Of a stretch of DNA of 64,000 nt, positions 10,520-23,666 are shown piece by piece. Source of the DNA: Neoconidiobolus thromboides FSU 785 (Eukaryota; Entomophthoromycota; Entomophthoromycetes; Entomophthorales; Neoconidiobolaceae); NCBI GenBank assembly GCA_025603075.1, contig MU626361.1, positions 1 to 64,000 of the forward strand, written 5' to 3'. Within the stretch, counting starts at the first letter, position 1. Each line of letters begins with the position of its first letter. The position numbers and the translations under genes were made by a program. The notes beneath the pieces were generated by a model that was given only the letters and a program-made list of their open reading frames with translations, had not been told where the DNA came from and made no database searches.

Positions 10520-11732
10520 TTGTTCTAATATTAATTTAAATTTGAATTTTTTTTATAAGTCAAATTGTTTTAAAAAATGAAAAGTAAAACCGTGACTGTT
10601 TTAAATGCTTTGTGATGGATTTTATACTTTTTAATTGAGGATTTTAATAATTTTATAATTTGAAACACAGCTTTCCTTTAAAATTGAAGTGAATTGGTGC
10701 GTTAAAGCTAGGTTTCAGTTATCATTTTAAATTTATGGGGAAATGCAAACTTGTCGTTTCATTTGCAGTTTAAGCTCTAAATTAGCTTAGCCTCCTTCTT
10801 TAATCTTCAACGTGCTTATCTGTTTCTAACTACTGAAACATTCAACTTAATGCTTTTATGCATTTTTAAGCATTCTCCTCCTAACCTGAAACAGATGATG
10901 TCACCATAACCTGATATCCATTGTTAAATTCTAATTTTAGATATAAACTAAAGGATTTTAATCATTTTAGAAGCTTATCTAATGCTATTTCCATATCAAA
11001 TTTAAAAATGTTTAAGAATAAAATTTTGTTAATAATAGTTTTTGAATTATAAAATATTTAGTCTACTATTTGGCTTATATTTAAAATAAGTACGATTTCA
11101 CTTTAACAATATTAAAAATGATGTTTATTTTAACATTCTATTAAACAAAACATGATACTTAATGTAACGTAATATAAGATGATAAAATTATTTCGCCTCA
11201 GGTTTTAAAGCTAATTAAAAAGCTTATTTTCTTATCCAAAAAAGTTAAATAAAGTCCATAATAAACTTAGATAATATTTAGCCAGAGCACTAGAATAAGT
11301 TGTTATTCTTTAAAATTTCTTTCGCATTACTGTTTAATAGAACAAAAACAAAGTTGTAAAGTTCCAAGATATTATTGTCTTTAAATATTGCATAACTATA
11401 AATTAATTAATTTAGACTTAATGCTGTCATTTTTTAAATAGTATTACTTTTTAATCACTTGGCATTTAACAAAAGAAAGCTTTATCTAAAACATCTAACT
11501 GCAAAGTTTGTAACTCTAACTTACGAATTGAAAAATAATAGCTTGATCTATCTGGTGCTTTAATATTATACTACTGACATTGAATAAAAATGATGTCAAC
11601 CTAACTATAACTATAGACCAACATGGTAATCTAACATATACAATAATGACTATTTAAATAAACACAAAAAATGAAATATTTAATTTAAAATGCAAACTTT
11701 CAGCAAATTTTAAAAAAGTTAGGTCATTAGGA
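10520..11732. other. intergenic, AT-rich
   Basis: Long spacer upstream of the MedA-like gene. No gene, MITE or RNA gene was recognised; a long regulatory region would be typical for a developmental regulator. Confidence 0.35.
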
Positions 11733-12867
11733 TTAATCAAGTCGATGATGTTTTAAAGGTGGGGTATCCGAAATCAATTCGCCTTCTTCAATGACTGGGG
11801 ATCTCTTTGATCTAGGTGAGCTATTACCACTATGTTTGGAACGATATCCTTTTTTCTATAATTACAATGTCAATATTGACTAGAACTAAAAAGACTCTTG
11901 TTTACCTCAATAATTTTACTTTTTTGACCATTAACTGATAAATTTTTCGATTGAGTTGTAGTATCAATATCCAAACTTAACTCTTTTGAATTAATTTTTC
12001 CTTTCAAATTTAAAAACATTTTATCCAATCCCTGTTCAATGTCATATTTTTTTCTAGCTTCTTCAAAATCGAAATCGGGATTTTCTTTATTGAATTTCGT
12101 CAATGTTATTAATGGATTATTTCCAATATCATTAACAAGATTATCAAAATTAACAAGTTCATCTAGCATTAAATTTAACCGATGTTTAGCTATTGTTATA
12201 CATTTTTGTTGTGTTTGTCTTTCCGCATCTATCGCCTCTTTTTCTTTTTCTAAGATCTCAGTTTCTCTGTAAAAACAAAATATTAACTTTATAATCGAAA
12301 ACTCAACATTGAATATTTACTTTATCAATTTGGAGTATGGTTTTAAACTGAAAAGTTCTGCTTTAAGGTGATCATATTGTTTACTTTTTAATCGTTCTTC
12401 TTTAGCTAACTTTAAAATTTGTTCATTTTTTAAAATCGCAATTTCATATTCTTTGGTACTTTTTTCTATGCATCTAATTTAAAAACTAGAAAACTAAACT
12501 CAAACTTAAATTTTACCTATAATATCTTCATCTTTCTTAATAACTTTCTCCTCATGCTCTAAAGCAATCATGGTCATTTCCGAAGCAGATAAACTCAACT
12601 CAGCTTGAGCCAAATCATTTTCAAATTGTTGATATAATAAATTTCTATATTTCAATCAAAAAAATGTCCCATTTGATTTAAATAATTTAGCTTACATCTC
12701 AGTTTTACTCTTTTTACTTTTAATTGCCTTAACAAAAGCTTGATATCTTTTGATACATCTTTTAATAATTCTATCATCTACTGATAATCGACTTTTAAAT
12801 AAGGTTTCTATTAATTTTAGTTAATCAAAAATACATCTGTTACTGGTGATTTGTTACCTTCATTCAT
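11733..12867 (-). CDS. THOC7: THO complex subunit 7-like protein
   Basis: Six exons: 12867-12858 (10 nt), 12807-12696, 12644-12517, 12465-12321, 12266-11906 and 11855-11733; introns are 50-54 nt; about 292 residues. The N terminus SRLSVDDRIIKRCIKRYQ is followed by almost continuous coiled coil (FENDLAQAELSLSASEM, EERLKSKQYDHLKAEL, PYSKLIKETEILEKE). This fits the THOC7/Mft1 family, which is part of the THO/TREX complex linking transcription to mRNA export in the nucleus. The tail is basic and Ser/Pro-rich (SGNSSPRSKRSP). The protein is longer than human THOC7, mostly in this tail. Coiled coils are easy to misassign, so another nuclear coiled-coil protein is possible. Confidence 0.6.
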
Positions 12868-13504
12868 CTTCCTTTTGTTTAGTTTATGATGTGATAGAAA
12901 TTTTCTAATTCATAAGTACTTTATTTGACCTTAAAAAGACAGGCAAAACGAATAAGTTGAGATGATAGGATAAGAGAGAGTTGACCAATTAAAAGAAATT
13001 CAGGACACCACGAAATAAATCTAAATTCACAGGAGGGTTAATACTCCCCTCCAGAACACAATAAATAGTATATTTTTCAGCAGTTTTCATATTAAACTTA
13101 CTCTATTAATAAGTAAATAAACTGGGTTGGCATATATATTTAGATTATCGTTTTGAGAATCTTCTACAGCAAAGGTTTATTTTTATACTGCCTTTTGCAA
13201 TTACGTGGAAGCCTTGAATAGATGGAGTATTATAATACAACTTATTTTGATTTTATTTTAAGCAGACTAACTTTTAAATCAAATAACTTGTCTGCTTAAG
13301 TTTATAATATAAGACAGTTATTGTGTTCCAATTTTTTTGCTAACAAACATGACATTTATTGTATTCCAGAGAGAGTAATCTGTCTGAGTTTGAGTTATAG
13401 GACATCCTGCCTAGAAATTGGACTATTCTTTTTGATCTTTATCTAAGGTGAGTTCTGTTCTAAAATCACATGTATTATCAAATTATTTAAAAATAGCATT
13501 ATTA

Positions 13505-13930
13505 GCTTCAGAGATTGAAGGGAGTAATAAATAGGCATCATCTATAGATTTACAAAAATTGGCATGGGGCATAATTATTATAGATGAAAAAATAATGGAT
13601 TTTATAAATAGAGTATTTTATCAAATTGTTTTATTTCAAAAAACTATTAGACATGGCCCTTTGTAGGTGAATATGGCAATTTTCCTAAATCTATTAACCA
13701 TTTAATAGTTAAACACTATAAGAAAGTGACTTTGCAGCAAGTGAAATACTTATGTGAAATTGAGTCTTTATAGCTACATTTCCAAATGCCATTATCTGAG
13801 ACTAGGGTTTTGCTATGTGCATCTATCTCTAGGGAAGAATGTACTAGTCATTAATTTCTATAGAAGTCCCTTGTAGTATAGGAGTACTCATGAGGTATTG
13901 TAAATTAAACTTTTTGGTAAAGAATAATGC
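13505..13930 (+). pseudogene. decayed coding sequence, unknown family
   Basis: Consecutive coding-like pieces lie in shifting frames: IDEKIMDFINRVFYQIV, then GEYGNFPKSINHLIVKHYKK and LQQVKYLCEIESL, then LSETRVLLCASIS. Stops and frame changes separate them. The density of plausible residues in AT-rich DNA suggests a dead gene or transposon. The family is not recognised. Confidence 0.35.
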
Positions 13931-14000
13931 TTACAATACAAAATAAAAATTAATGACGAATTTAAATTTAAATCTAATATGTTAGATTTTTTTATTTATA

Positions 14001-14089
14001 TAGGAACGTATTTAAAGAATTTTGATACCAATTTTTCCACTCAAATAGCACTTAAATGGAAAAAATGATTAAACCAATAAAAACGCTCT
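14001..14089 (-). mobile_element. MITE family 1 copy, eroded
   Basis: Contains TTTTTCCACTCAAATAGCAC and an AAACCAATAAAAAC arm. The termini are degraded. Confidence 0.6.
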
Positions 14090-14295
14090 ATGAACTATGT
14101 TTATGATAAATTCGAGCTAGGGTTAGAATGAGAGTGAAAGATTATTTTAATTTTTTTGAATAATCCATTTTTATTACTTAAAAAGGAGATTTTTTATTAG
14201 TGGAAAGCATTGTATCAGCGCATCTTCATACCATAACTAAATAAAAAAATACTCCTATAATAGTTTCGAATTCTTGAGGAATAATAGCCAGCATA

Positions 14296-14391
14296 TGAGG
14301 ATATATTGTATTAAAAATTTTACCAACAAATTTTCCGCTTAAATAATGTTTAAGAGATGAAAAAAGTAATGAAGTTAAAAAAACACTCCTC
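14296..14391 (-). mobile_element. MITE family 1 copy, eroded
   Basis: TGAGGATATATTGTATTAAA start, TTTTCCGCTTAAATAATGTT core and AAAACACTCCTC end, flanked by TATA-like dinucleotides. Confidence 0.6.
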
Positions 14392-14436
14392 TATATTACC
14401 AATTAATGATTTTATAAAGCTTATTATTCTTGATAG

Positions 14437-14703
14437 CTACGAGTTGTTAATTAAATAGTTATGGTAGAATGCTTTTGGTGAAAAAGAAGCATTTTTGAGC
14501 TCATAAAGCGTGTTTCTATCAAGCTCACTGTCAATAAGTTCTTTAGGAACTTCAAATTTGTTGTTTACAAGCCTTAAAGTTATTATATTTTCATAGACTT
14601 CTACAATTTGTTGCATTGAGCGTGCCTTATACCATTTTCTTTCTTCAAATAAGGAATATTGAGCTTTGCATTTCTTATAGGTACACTGATATAGGACAGG
14701 TTT
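14437..14703 (-). pseudogene. transposase-like fragment
   Basis: An 88-codon open frame without a start codon, reading KPVLYQCTYKKC at its beginning, then EERKWYKARSMQQIVEVYEN and ending FYHNYLINNS. A CxxxxC pair followed by a WYKA segment resembles the zinc-binding start of several DDE transposases. Upstream sequence is interrupted by stops. It is probably a transposon fragment, but the family is not certain. Confidence 0.35.
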
Positions 14704-16451
14704 CTATATTCTTGAAGATCCATTTTATTGTATAAAACATTTCTCACATTATTTAGACATATCCATATCCTTCTTTATCTCTATTATTATCTCCTTAGTA
14801 TCTTCTAATTTTTTCCCATCTATTTTATGACCTACTTTAATATCTAGATCTTTGTTGATACACTTATAGATAGAGATAGGGCCTATCCCCAGGGTTTTTT
14901 TAGAATGTATCCACCATTTTTAAAAAGCAAATTTAAAAAGAAAAAGAAAACGTAAATGTATTTAATTCTTTTAAAACATTAAGGTGAGATGGATTTTTAA
15001 TTTATAACTAACTTATTCAACTTTAAAGTAAGCCTGTGATGTGGTAAAAAATGAGCACTTGTTAAATTGAAGTAGTAAGTTTTCTATTCTTAAAAAATAC
15101 AGTACATTTCATTAGCATAAATTAAGTCAAGGACCAACAATTTTCTTGTAAAGTCCTCCTCCAATCAAATGCCTACAGCTTCAAAACACTGAACTCAGAC
15201 CTAATTTTAAATTAATAACACAAACCAAGAATTCACTTTACATCTCATTGCTTTCAAACTTAAGAGTCCAAAGTAGAAGGAGGTAGCTAAATCATAGAAT
15301 TTATAACTTTTTTGTATTAATCTATATTTAGCTATGACTTGAATGTAAGTGAACTGGCGTTTTTTATTGTGAGTACATAGCCATTCATATAACCCTACAT
15401 TAGACATCAAAGCCTTCAATTTTGTATATATGGCTTCTTACAGCTAAGATACGATATGGTTAACGGATTTACGTTCTATTTGATTGAATGCAAATAACAT
15501 TTATTTAATAATACAAATGCTAAATTTTCATGAAAATATATAGTATGAGTTTGACTTTTAATTCTTTTAACAAAGAGTATTTTATAATTTGATATTAAAT
15601 TTAGCTGCCAATCTTTATTCATGTTTCTTGTAAAGTAATAAAGTAATGATAAATGATAGCAGCTTTTAACATTTAATGTTTCATATTTAATATTTGCTTT
15701 TTGCAAAAGTCATTTGCATTCCTCTAGAAAATCAATTAAATAATCTACAGAATAAGTTATCATTTTTAAAAATAATTATTCTTTTAAAATTAAATAAGTT
15801 AAAAAACAAATGTTTATATTATTATCATAAAATTACTATTTTATCAATATTTTATAATGTATCATGTAAATTTGCAAGAAAAAGACAAAGAGCTGATAGT
15901 AAAGGTAGTTTTAGCATAAGTAAGATAGCTAAGATTTAGTGTATTATCCTAAGTATCAATAAAAATTTATAAACTTTGAAGCTTTAATTTTATCATATCA
16001 CTAACTAGTAGACTAATCATTAATTATTTCATAATGGAATACTATTCAATTAAATTAAATAACGTTGAGCTTATTATTCGATATGTTTTAATTAAAAATA
16101 TTAATAGAGTATTTATTGTAAATTCGAGTAAGTTAAGCTTAACTTAGTATCAACTTATCTCTAATTTCAACTTGAAGTTTTATTTAAGAAGGTTTGAATA
16201 GCAAAGTATTATATACAATAAAATATCACAAGATATACATTACGCTATGCTATACTTTCTATTAACTATTATTGTTAATATTGGAATCCATCTCAAAATC
16301 ATCCCTTGAAAATGTAAAATAATGCTTTCTAAATAAGGAATTAGTCGAGCATTAAAAGGTTTCAATTTATGCAATTTAAAGCTCGCAATCAAAAAAAAGA
16401 TGTTGGTATTTTGAAAATCAAAGATTAAAAATTTATCAATCTTAAAAATTT

Positions 16452-18292
16452 ATGGCCAAATTAAGTGATCAAAAAGTAAGTTTTAAATATTGTTAAGTTC
16501 CATTTTAACTAATAAATATAAAAAGTCAGAATTTAGCCTAGAAACAGAAGTTCGAGCAAGGGCAGGTAGACCAGTCAGAGTATGTGATCAATGTCGACGT
16601 AGTCGACGTAAGTGTAATTCAAAAAAACCAAGTTGCTCATTATGTATTCGACGACGTAAACAGTGTACCTATGATCAAGTAGAATATAAAAAAGAAACTG
16701 GATTAAATGTAGAAACAGTAGTCAAACAAGAAAATATTAAAAAAAATATAGAAGAAAAAATGAGAGAATTGATAAAACAAAAAGAAATTAAAACTAATTC
16801 TAGAACAATGTTGATGCTTAGTAGATCTAGTACTATTAATTTAGAGTTTAATCCATTAATATTTTTTTTAGCCTCTTGGAAAAAAGAAATACCAGCTTTT
16901 TTACATTTCATTAAAATGAATGACTCTAATTTTAGTCAACCTATACAACATTCAAAAACAATAGTTAAAAAAGAAAGTTTAATAGAAGGTATGGGATTTT
17001 TATCAAATTATTTAGTTTTAGTATTTTTTCGAGATTTTAATCCGTTTTTTCCGATTATTGATGAAACTTGTTTTTTGACTATCTTTTTCAATAAGCTTTG
17101 GCTTAAAGATGAAGCTTTTAAGTTATTAGTTAATGTCATTCATTTAACAGCATTATCGTTTCATCCAGATTGTGAAGTCATTCAAGAACATTCGTTATTA
17201 ATCGAAAGACATATTAAATTAAGTTTGAAGAAACAATATTTAAAACCAAGTATTTATTTAGTACAATCTTTAACAATATTAAGTATGCAAAATAATATAA
17301 GTGAAAAGGATGGTTTAATGGCATCAAGTAGTTTTTTTTTAGGCTTAGCTTATAAACATGCTATTACTTTAGGATTACATCAGTATCATCAAGACAAAAG
17401 TAAAAGAAGTTCATATCAAAGAACTTGGTGGGGCATTGCTATTGTAGAGCAATTATTAATGCATTGTACAGGAAGACCACCAATATTAGCAATATGTGAT
17501 CGACAAGTTCAATTAAAAGATCTAGCAGGTATTAAAAGAAAAAAGGATTTACTCAATGAATTTGAGAAAACATATGAATTTCATTTATTCGTATTTGTTT
17601 ATTCCAGATTAATTTCAAGATATAATATAATTAAAGAAGAATATTATCCAAAAAATAATTTAATGAATGAAAACATTCGACAAGAAGAAATAAAACTAGA
17701 CTCAAATTTACAAAAAGAAAAAGAAAAGAAGTTTCAATGTTTTATAAAACATCGCAATAAGTTAGAATTTGCTTTTCATTGTTGGTTTAAATATTATTTT
17801 AAATTGAATGAAGATAGTGGATTCTTATTATCTCCAATTCTACTTAATAATGATTTAGATTTAAATATTTATATTGATTATTATTCAGCATTACACGATA
17901 TTTATTCTACTCATCACCAATTCAATCATAATTCCACTATATTAAATAATTTGAATATGGAATTACCTACAATGACATTAAGAGAATTTTCTAGTTTAAC
18001 GGGAGAAGAAAAAAGAGTAATAGCTGCTTATTTTGGAGCATATACAATAATGTATGGATTAAAAAGAAATGGGTTTATATTTCGAGGTACAATTTATAAA
18101 TGGTGGAGTGCTTCTCAATTTATGTTTACATTGTTAACTTTTTCTGAAAAAAATAAGAATTCATCATTTAATCTATTTTGTCAAGCCTATTTAAAATTTA
18201 TGTTAACTTGTTTAAAAGAAGGAAAATCAAGATTTGCTTCTTTAGCTAATATCGAAAATAAGGCGACTACTATTTATCAAATATTAAGTTAA
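16452..18292 (+). CDS. Zn2Cys6 fungal transcription factor
   Basis: Two exons: 16452-16475 (MAKLSDQK) and 16526-18292, joined across a 50 nt intron with branch TAACTAAT; 596 residues. Residues 28-55 form a Zn(II)2Cys6 binuclear cluster with exact spacing C-x2-C-x6-C-x6-C-x2-C-x6-C and basic residues between. A basic linker and probable coiled coil follow (MRELIKQKEIK). A fungal-specific middle homology region begins near FRDFNPFFPIID, with YQRTWWGIAIVEQ and TGRPPILA later. It is a DNA-binding regulator acting in the nucleus; its target pathway cannot be read from sequence. The 3' end lies only 91 bp from the convergent CAF16 gene. Confidence 0.88.
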
Positions 18293-18383
18293 AGTGTTAT
18301 TTATTAAAATAAAAAAATAAAAAAATAAACAAAATTATTAACCATATATTATAATATTTTATTTTATATAGCTCTTTGATTTT

Positions 18384-19498
18384 TTATCTCTTCCAATAAT
18401 TGTAGTATTTATCACCATATTTATCTACATCTTCCGATAATTCATCCCAAATACTATGTTGAGTTGTAGCCCCTTCACCACTACCATGAGCACGTATATC
18501 ACCCTTTTGAAGTCGATCAATGAAATCTAATCTTAGCCATTTTTCTACAATTTTGAGTAAAGGAGAATCTGCAATTTCGCCGTTATCTAATTGATGTTGG
18601 GTATGAGCTACTGCATCTAATAATTCAGGGAATTCTGATAATCTTAAATTTAAATGAGGATGTCTTAATTGAGCATTCTCTTCTTTCTTTTTATCTTCTT
18701 TTTTATCTTTAATATCCAATATTGGATTCAAGCTTAATATTTCACCCCTATGAATATGGGCCACATGAGTGGGCCAAAAACCAAGTCCATCAAAGATATG
18801 AGTAGCATATAATATACTTACCTTTCTTTCCAAGGTCTCCTTCTTTAAAAATTGAAACAAATTACTTCTCACCATAACATCTAAATCTACAGTAACTTCA
18901 TCTAATAATAGTACTTCCCATGGTTGTAATAATCCAATAACTAATTGAACTCTTCTTCTTTCACCATCGGATACTTGATGCATATGCCAATTTGGATCAA
19001 CATCTAAAAGTCGGATAAGTTCATCTCGACGTTGTGGGTAAAGTTCACCACCACATGTTTTAATAAGATAACCAACTTCAATATCTAATTTTGTTGCCGG
19101 ATTGTTTGCCCATTCGATACCAAGATAAGTCACTCCTCCTGGACGATCAACAAAAGCTCTTTTACCTAAGATATAAGCTTCTTCTTTTATCATACGTTTT
19201 CCAGCTAAGATTCTAAATTAAAATCATTAATTTAATTCAATATACTAGTTTTTTTTATTACGAAATGAAATTCCAATTCAACTTACCTTAATAAAGTACT
19301 TTTGCCAGCTCCATTGGCGCCTACTAGTAAACAACATGCACCTTTGGGGACATTTAATTGCAGATTTCTTAATATTGGTGGTCCACCAAAATCAAAATTT
19401 AAACTAGGAATTTGAATCACATATTTTTCGGGTTCTAAGACAATGGACTGGTGAGTTTCTTGACTCTTTTCATAACTATTAAGGTCCATGCGTGGCAT
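18384..19498 (-). CDS. CAF16: CAF16-type soluble ABC ATPase
   Basis: Two exons: 19498-19287 and 19212-18384, with a 74 nt intron; 346 residues. A single ATP-binding cassette without membrane segments: Walker A GANGAGKSTL just before the intron, signature VSDGERRRVQL, Walker B VLLLDEVTVDLD and H-loop ATHIFDG. The long insert after Walker A containing TYLGIEWANN and the HIFDG block are hallmarks of CAF16, an ABC protein associated with the CCR4-NOT transcription and mRNA decay complex in yeast (plant ABCI19-21 are related). The extra residues near LSLNPILDIKDKKED form a charged low-complexity loop. The gene is followed 91 bp on by a convergent gene, and TFC4 lies upstream on the same strand. 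Confidence 0.9.
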
Positions 19499-19788
19499 TC
19501 TGAAGTTATTGCTTTTTTTTGATAAATTAAAAAGTTGAAAGAATTTGGATTCTTCTATTATGTTTTTGTCATGTCATCAGTAGAGCTTTTTTGCTTACTA
19601 ATTCAACGATCTATGCTATTACCTTAATTGGTATCGATTATTCGATTCTTTTTTAATGGGGAAATTACATTTTGAAAAAAAATCAAAAATATTCGATCAA
19701 AATATCCAAAATCAAAAAGTAAAATAAGCTTTAAAATTATTAATATATTTGTTAATATTTTTTATTTATCCATTTTCTTTTATATACT

Positions 19789-22700
19789 TCAATATTTTAA
19801 ATATTTTATTCTATAATAATAAGCCAATGGATGATTATTAACGCTTAAAAATAGGCTAGACAAATTATATGCGGCTTCAAATTTCAAATCAAATCTGTCT
19901 TCAATCTCTTCCATTTCAGATAATTGTAGTACTTTTTTATAATGTTTGACAGCCATTGGAAGTAAATTAAAATGATGATAAGCTCTAGCTAAATTAAAAT
20001 AAACTTGTTGAGTATAATTTTTTAATTTAGCATACTTTTTTAAATAAGAAAAACCTAATAAAATTTCATATTGTCGATTATTACTCGTTCTTTTAATAGC
20101 TTCATGAAAATGAGTAATTGCTAAATATAAATAAAGTTGAGCTTGATTATCTCGCTTAGCTTCTAATTGAGAATTTGTCAATACTTGTTGATTTTCTAAT
20201 TGATTTAATGCTTGTTGAAATGATTTAATAGCTAATGTATAACTTTTGGATAAACTTCTTAAATGTCCATAAAAATAATAAGTATAATAATCCTGTACAT
20301 TACTATCAATTTTTCTTCGTAAATATTTTAATAATTTACTACGTGTATTAGCATTCATTTGGCGCTCTTTACTTCCACTTGATAAAGCCAATAGAAAAGA
20401 ATATTTTTCTCCTGGATAATAAGTTACTGCATCAGTGCATACTTTACGGGCTAAATCAATAGACAATTCATAATTTTGACTTTTTTCGTTTGAACCTAAA
20501 ATGAGCTTTAAATTAATATTATTAATATATTATAATAATTTACCAATATATAACATTAAAAAGAATAATTTTAATTTTTTTAGAGTTCTAAAACATTGAG
20601 ATAAAGTAATACTATTTAACATAGCTAATAATTCATTCAATAAATTATAATGAATCATAATATTAATTGCTTTTAATATTAATTTCAACCATCTTCTCAA
20701 TTCAATTGAACAAATTAATGTTTTAAAACTAGAATCATATTTTAAATCTAAATAAATGTTCAATACTTTTTCACTTCCTTTGATTTGTTTATATTTCTCT
20801 TTTTTATAAATTTCTAATATGAATTCTCGATATACTTGATAATACATTTTTATAAAAAATCTTCCATATTCCTCATTTTCTAATATTTGATTTAAATCTA
20901 AAGATTCTAATTTAATTATAAGTTTATTGATTAATAATTGGTTATTTCTTAATTTATTTTTTCCAATTCTTTTTCTTCTTGTTCCTCGATTCTTTAATTC
21001 TTTTTCTCTTATTTGTTTAAAGTTATTTCCCTTAAAACTTCGAATCACGTTTATTTTATACTCTTCTTCTTCTTCTTCACTATCAGCACCTTCATCAATA
21101 TAATCTGGATCTTTGATTGTATTGTCATCATCGATTTCAGTTTCATTATTTGTAATTTCATTAAATATTATGTGTTCATTTAATTCGGCATTTGTTTTCG
21201 TTGTTCTTTTGTTTTTGTTTTTATTTCGCAAATTCTTTTTTTTCTTTTTTTCTCTTATTAATTCATTTTTGAAATTAGCAACTAAAGTTATTAATTAATA
21301 ATTGATCTATTATTAAATAAATATTCATAACATTACTTACTTCTACTAGTATAATATTTAGCTATATCTGATTTATCTATTTTTATATATAATCTTTCTA
21401 AAGCTAAACTAATTTCTAATATACCATCCGTAAAATTATCAGCTAAATAAAAATGAAAATGAAATAAAAGTTAATAAAAAATACATCTAGTACTTATTCT
21501 AACATTAAAATTCAATTGTTTACCTTTTAAGTAATATTCAATTGCTTTTTCATCTTCATTTAACTTCTCAAATCCTTCGCCAATAATTATTAATAATTCT
21601 ACATTTACTGTCTATTTAAAAGTAAAAATAAAAGTAAAGTTAATAAAATCCTCATTCAATTATTTAATTATTTAGTTGTCTAACTAACACAAATCAACAA
21701 TTACCTCGTTACAATTTTGTTCTAAATATAATAAAATATCTAATCCTTTTTCAACTTTATTTTTAGTAATTAATGCTTTGCCCACTTCAATAAATGTATT
21801 AAAATAAATATTGGCATCCAATAATAATAAATATTTAAAATACTCCTATAAGAAATAAGAAATAAGAAATAAGAAATAAGAAATATATTGTTATATTTTA
21901 ATTAAAATATAAGTATATATAAAATAAAAATATTAGTTTTACCTCCGCTTCTAAATCTAAATTTAATAATGCTAATAAAGTCCCAATTTTCATTTTAATT
22001 TCAATTGGTAAATCAAAATACAAAAATTGACTTGTGATTTCAATTAAACTTTCTAGTGAATGAGCGCTTTCATTCCATTCATTCCAATTAGTTTCAGATA
22101 TACAATAACAACCTCGAATAATCCTTCTTAATGCTTTAATATATTGTCCATTTAATAAATAAACATCCGTTGCTATGTTCAAATAGCAATATTTTAATTC
22201 TCCTTTAAATTCTTCATTTGTTAAATGTTGTAATATAGCTTCATCTATATAGGGTATAGCTTCTGTTAAATCACCTTCATTTTTAACTATTAATAAAATT
22301 AAATCATTCATTAACTCTAAATTATAAGGAGTAATTTTCAATATCTGTTTATAATTATGAATGGCCTTAAATAAAGAGTTTAATTTATAATGATATTAAA
22401 ATTGATTAAATAATAATTTACTGTATATAAATAATCCATTTCAATAGCTAATTCTGCTTTTTCTTTCATTGCTTCAATATCCGTTTTATCACTTAATATT
22501 GCTTTGGAATAACAGTAGCTAGCTTGTTCAAGTAGATCTTCATCCCTAATAAATAATATTGTAAACCTATCAATTGAATTCGATTAAAGCCAAAATTTAC
22601 TTTGATAATCTAGCCACTTTTTTCCACAAAGCATTATCGTTTTGAGAGATATAAGCTGCAATAAAAAGTACGTTTAAAGCTTTAACTTTAAATTCACAAT

Positions 22701-23464
22701 CCTCATAAATTAAACCCATCACAAACCAAGCTTCATAAATCGTTGGATCCATTTTAACAATATTGAATAATATTTTCAATGCCGAAGAATATTCTTGTTG
22801 AATATAATAATAGTTTACTTCTCCTAACATAAACTTGATTTCAGGACTAATTTCTCGGTTGCGTGATGTATTTTTTCGTCTCCCTCCTTTTTTACCTCCT
22901 CGTACTCGACGCCCCAATTTTTTACCTCCTTTAGTACCAACCGAACTAGTGATAGCAAGGTCATCTTTCAAGGTTGAAATTTCTGAATTAAATACTTGCC
23001 ATGAAACGACTTCTCTTTTAAAATTTTTAATAAATTAGTTAAATCATTGTTTCTTATATCTACCTATCATTATTAATATCCATTAAATTGTCTTGACTTA
23101 TATTTTCTTTAATTTTATTCATTAAACTTTCAATTCCTTCAATATCTTCTTCTTCTAAGTTTTCTTCTTCTTCTTGGACCTCTTTTTTATCTACCTCTTC
23201 TTCATCCATTCCATCCTCTATTTGATCCCCTCTTAGTATATGTTCTTCTTCTTCCTCTCCCTCCTCACCAATGTCTTCATTTTCTCCCATTTCTTTTATT
23301 TCTTCTACTTTTTCATTATTCAAAAAAGGATGTTGAAATAATTGTGTGTTTTTGTTGTTGTTACTAGTTTCATTGTCTGAAGGTATTAATTCATCATATT
23401 CCCATCCTCCTTCTATTTCCTCTTCAAGTAATTCTCGGATCTCTTCATCAGATTCATAATCCAT
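19789..23464 (-). CDS. TFC4: TFIIIC TPR subunit (TFC4/TFIIIC131, GTF3C3)
   Basis: Nine exons: 23464-23064, 23014-22601, 22545-22422, 22365-21943, 21845-21705, 21611-21524, 21442-21341, 21281-20544 and 20495-19789; about 1045 residues, close to the yeast protein. The acidic N terminus (EEEEEHILRG region) is followed by a basic patch (GGKKLGRRVRGGKKGGRRK) and then tetratricopeptide repeats: EVNYYYIQQEYSSALK, then PTIYEAWFVMGLIYED. A charged insert with long Lys and Glu runs separates a second TPR block (YTLAIKSFQQAL, AVKHYKKVLQL). This layout is that of the TFIIIC subunit that bridges A-box binding to TFIIIB recruitment at tRNA genes. A MITE sits 45 bp upstream of the start codon, and intron 21942-21846 contains a heptamer microsatellite. 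Confidence 0.88.
21848..21886. repeat. AAATAAG heptamer microsatellite
   Basis: About five tandem AAATAAG units inside the fourth intron of TFC4, next to its acceptor site. They make this intron (97 nt) longer than its neighbours. Confidence 0.8.
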
Positions 23465-23508
23465 TTTTTAAAATAAAAGCAAATTTTTAAATTTTTTTAA
23501 TTATTTAA

Positions 23509-23666
23509 ATACAGCTACTACAACTTTATTACGACATAGTTTGCAATAATTTTTAAAACTCTTTAGTTATTTGTAGCTTTTTCGAACTTAATCCTATATT
23601 TGCATAACATTAAAATTTTACTCTAAAATGAATGCTAGTTAGACGCAATAAAGTTGTAGTAGCAAT
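23509..23666. mobile_element. MITE family 2 copy
   Basis: Terminal arms ATACAGCTACTACAACTTTA (left) and, reverse complemented, GAATTGCTACTACAACTTTA (right). It lies immediately upstream of the TFC4 start codon, so it probably contributes to that promoter or leader. Confidence 0.65.

Larger units (their letters stand above)
12868..16451. other. 3.6 kb intergenic, relic-rich
   Basis: Holds two eroded MITEs and two decayed coding stretches listed separately. Open minus-strand stretches at 15207-15419 and 15476-15706 and a plus-strand one at 15694-15939 show no recognisable motif or supporting splice structure. Confidence 0.35.

Noticed and set aside
13030-13065. GGAGGG...CCCTCC hairpin and its similarity to bases near 5400
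   Set aside because: It is a short match of about 17 bases without further similarity on either side, so probably coincidence.
15207-15939. Three open frames between the THOC7-like gene and the Zn2Cys6 factor
   Set aside because: No recognisable motif, no conserved start context and no splice support; such lengths occur by chance.
18293-18383. Possible overlap or shared terminator between the Zn2Cys6 factor and CAF16
   Set aside because: Only 91 bp of AT-rich spacer is visible and no specific poly(A) or terminator motif can be assigned with confidence.
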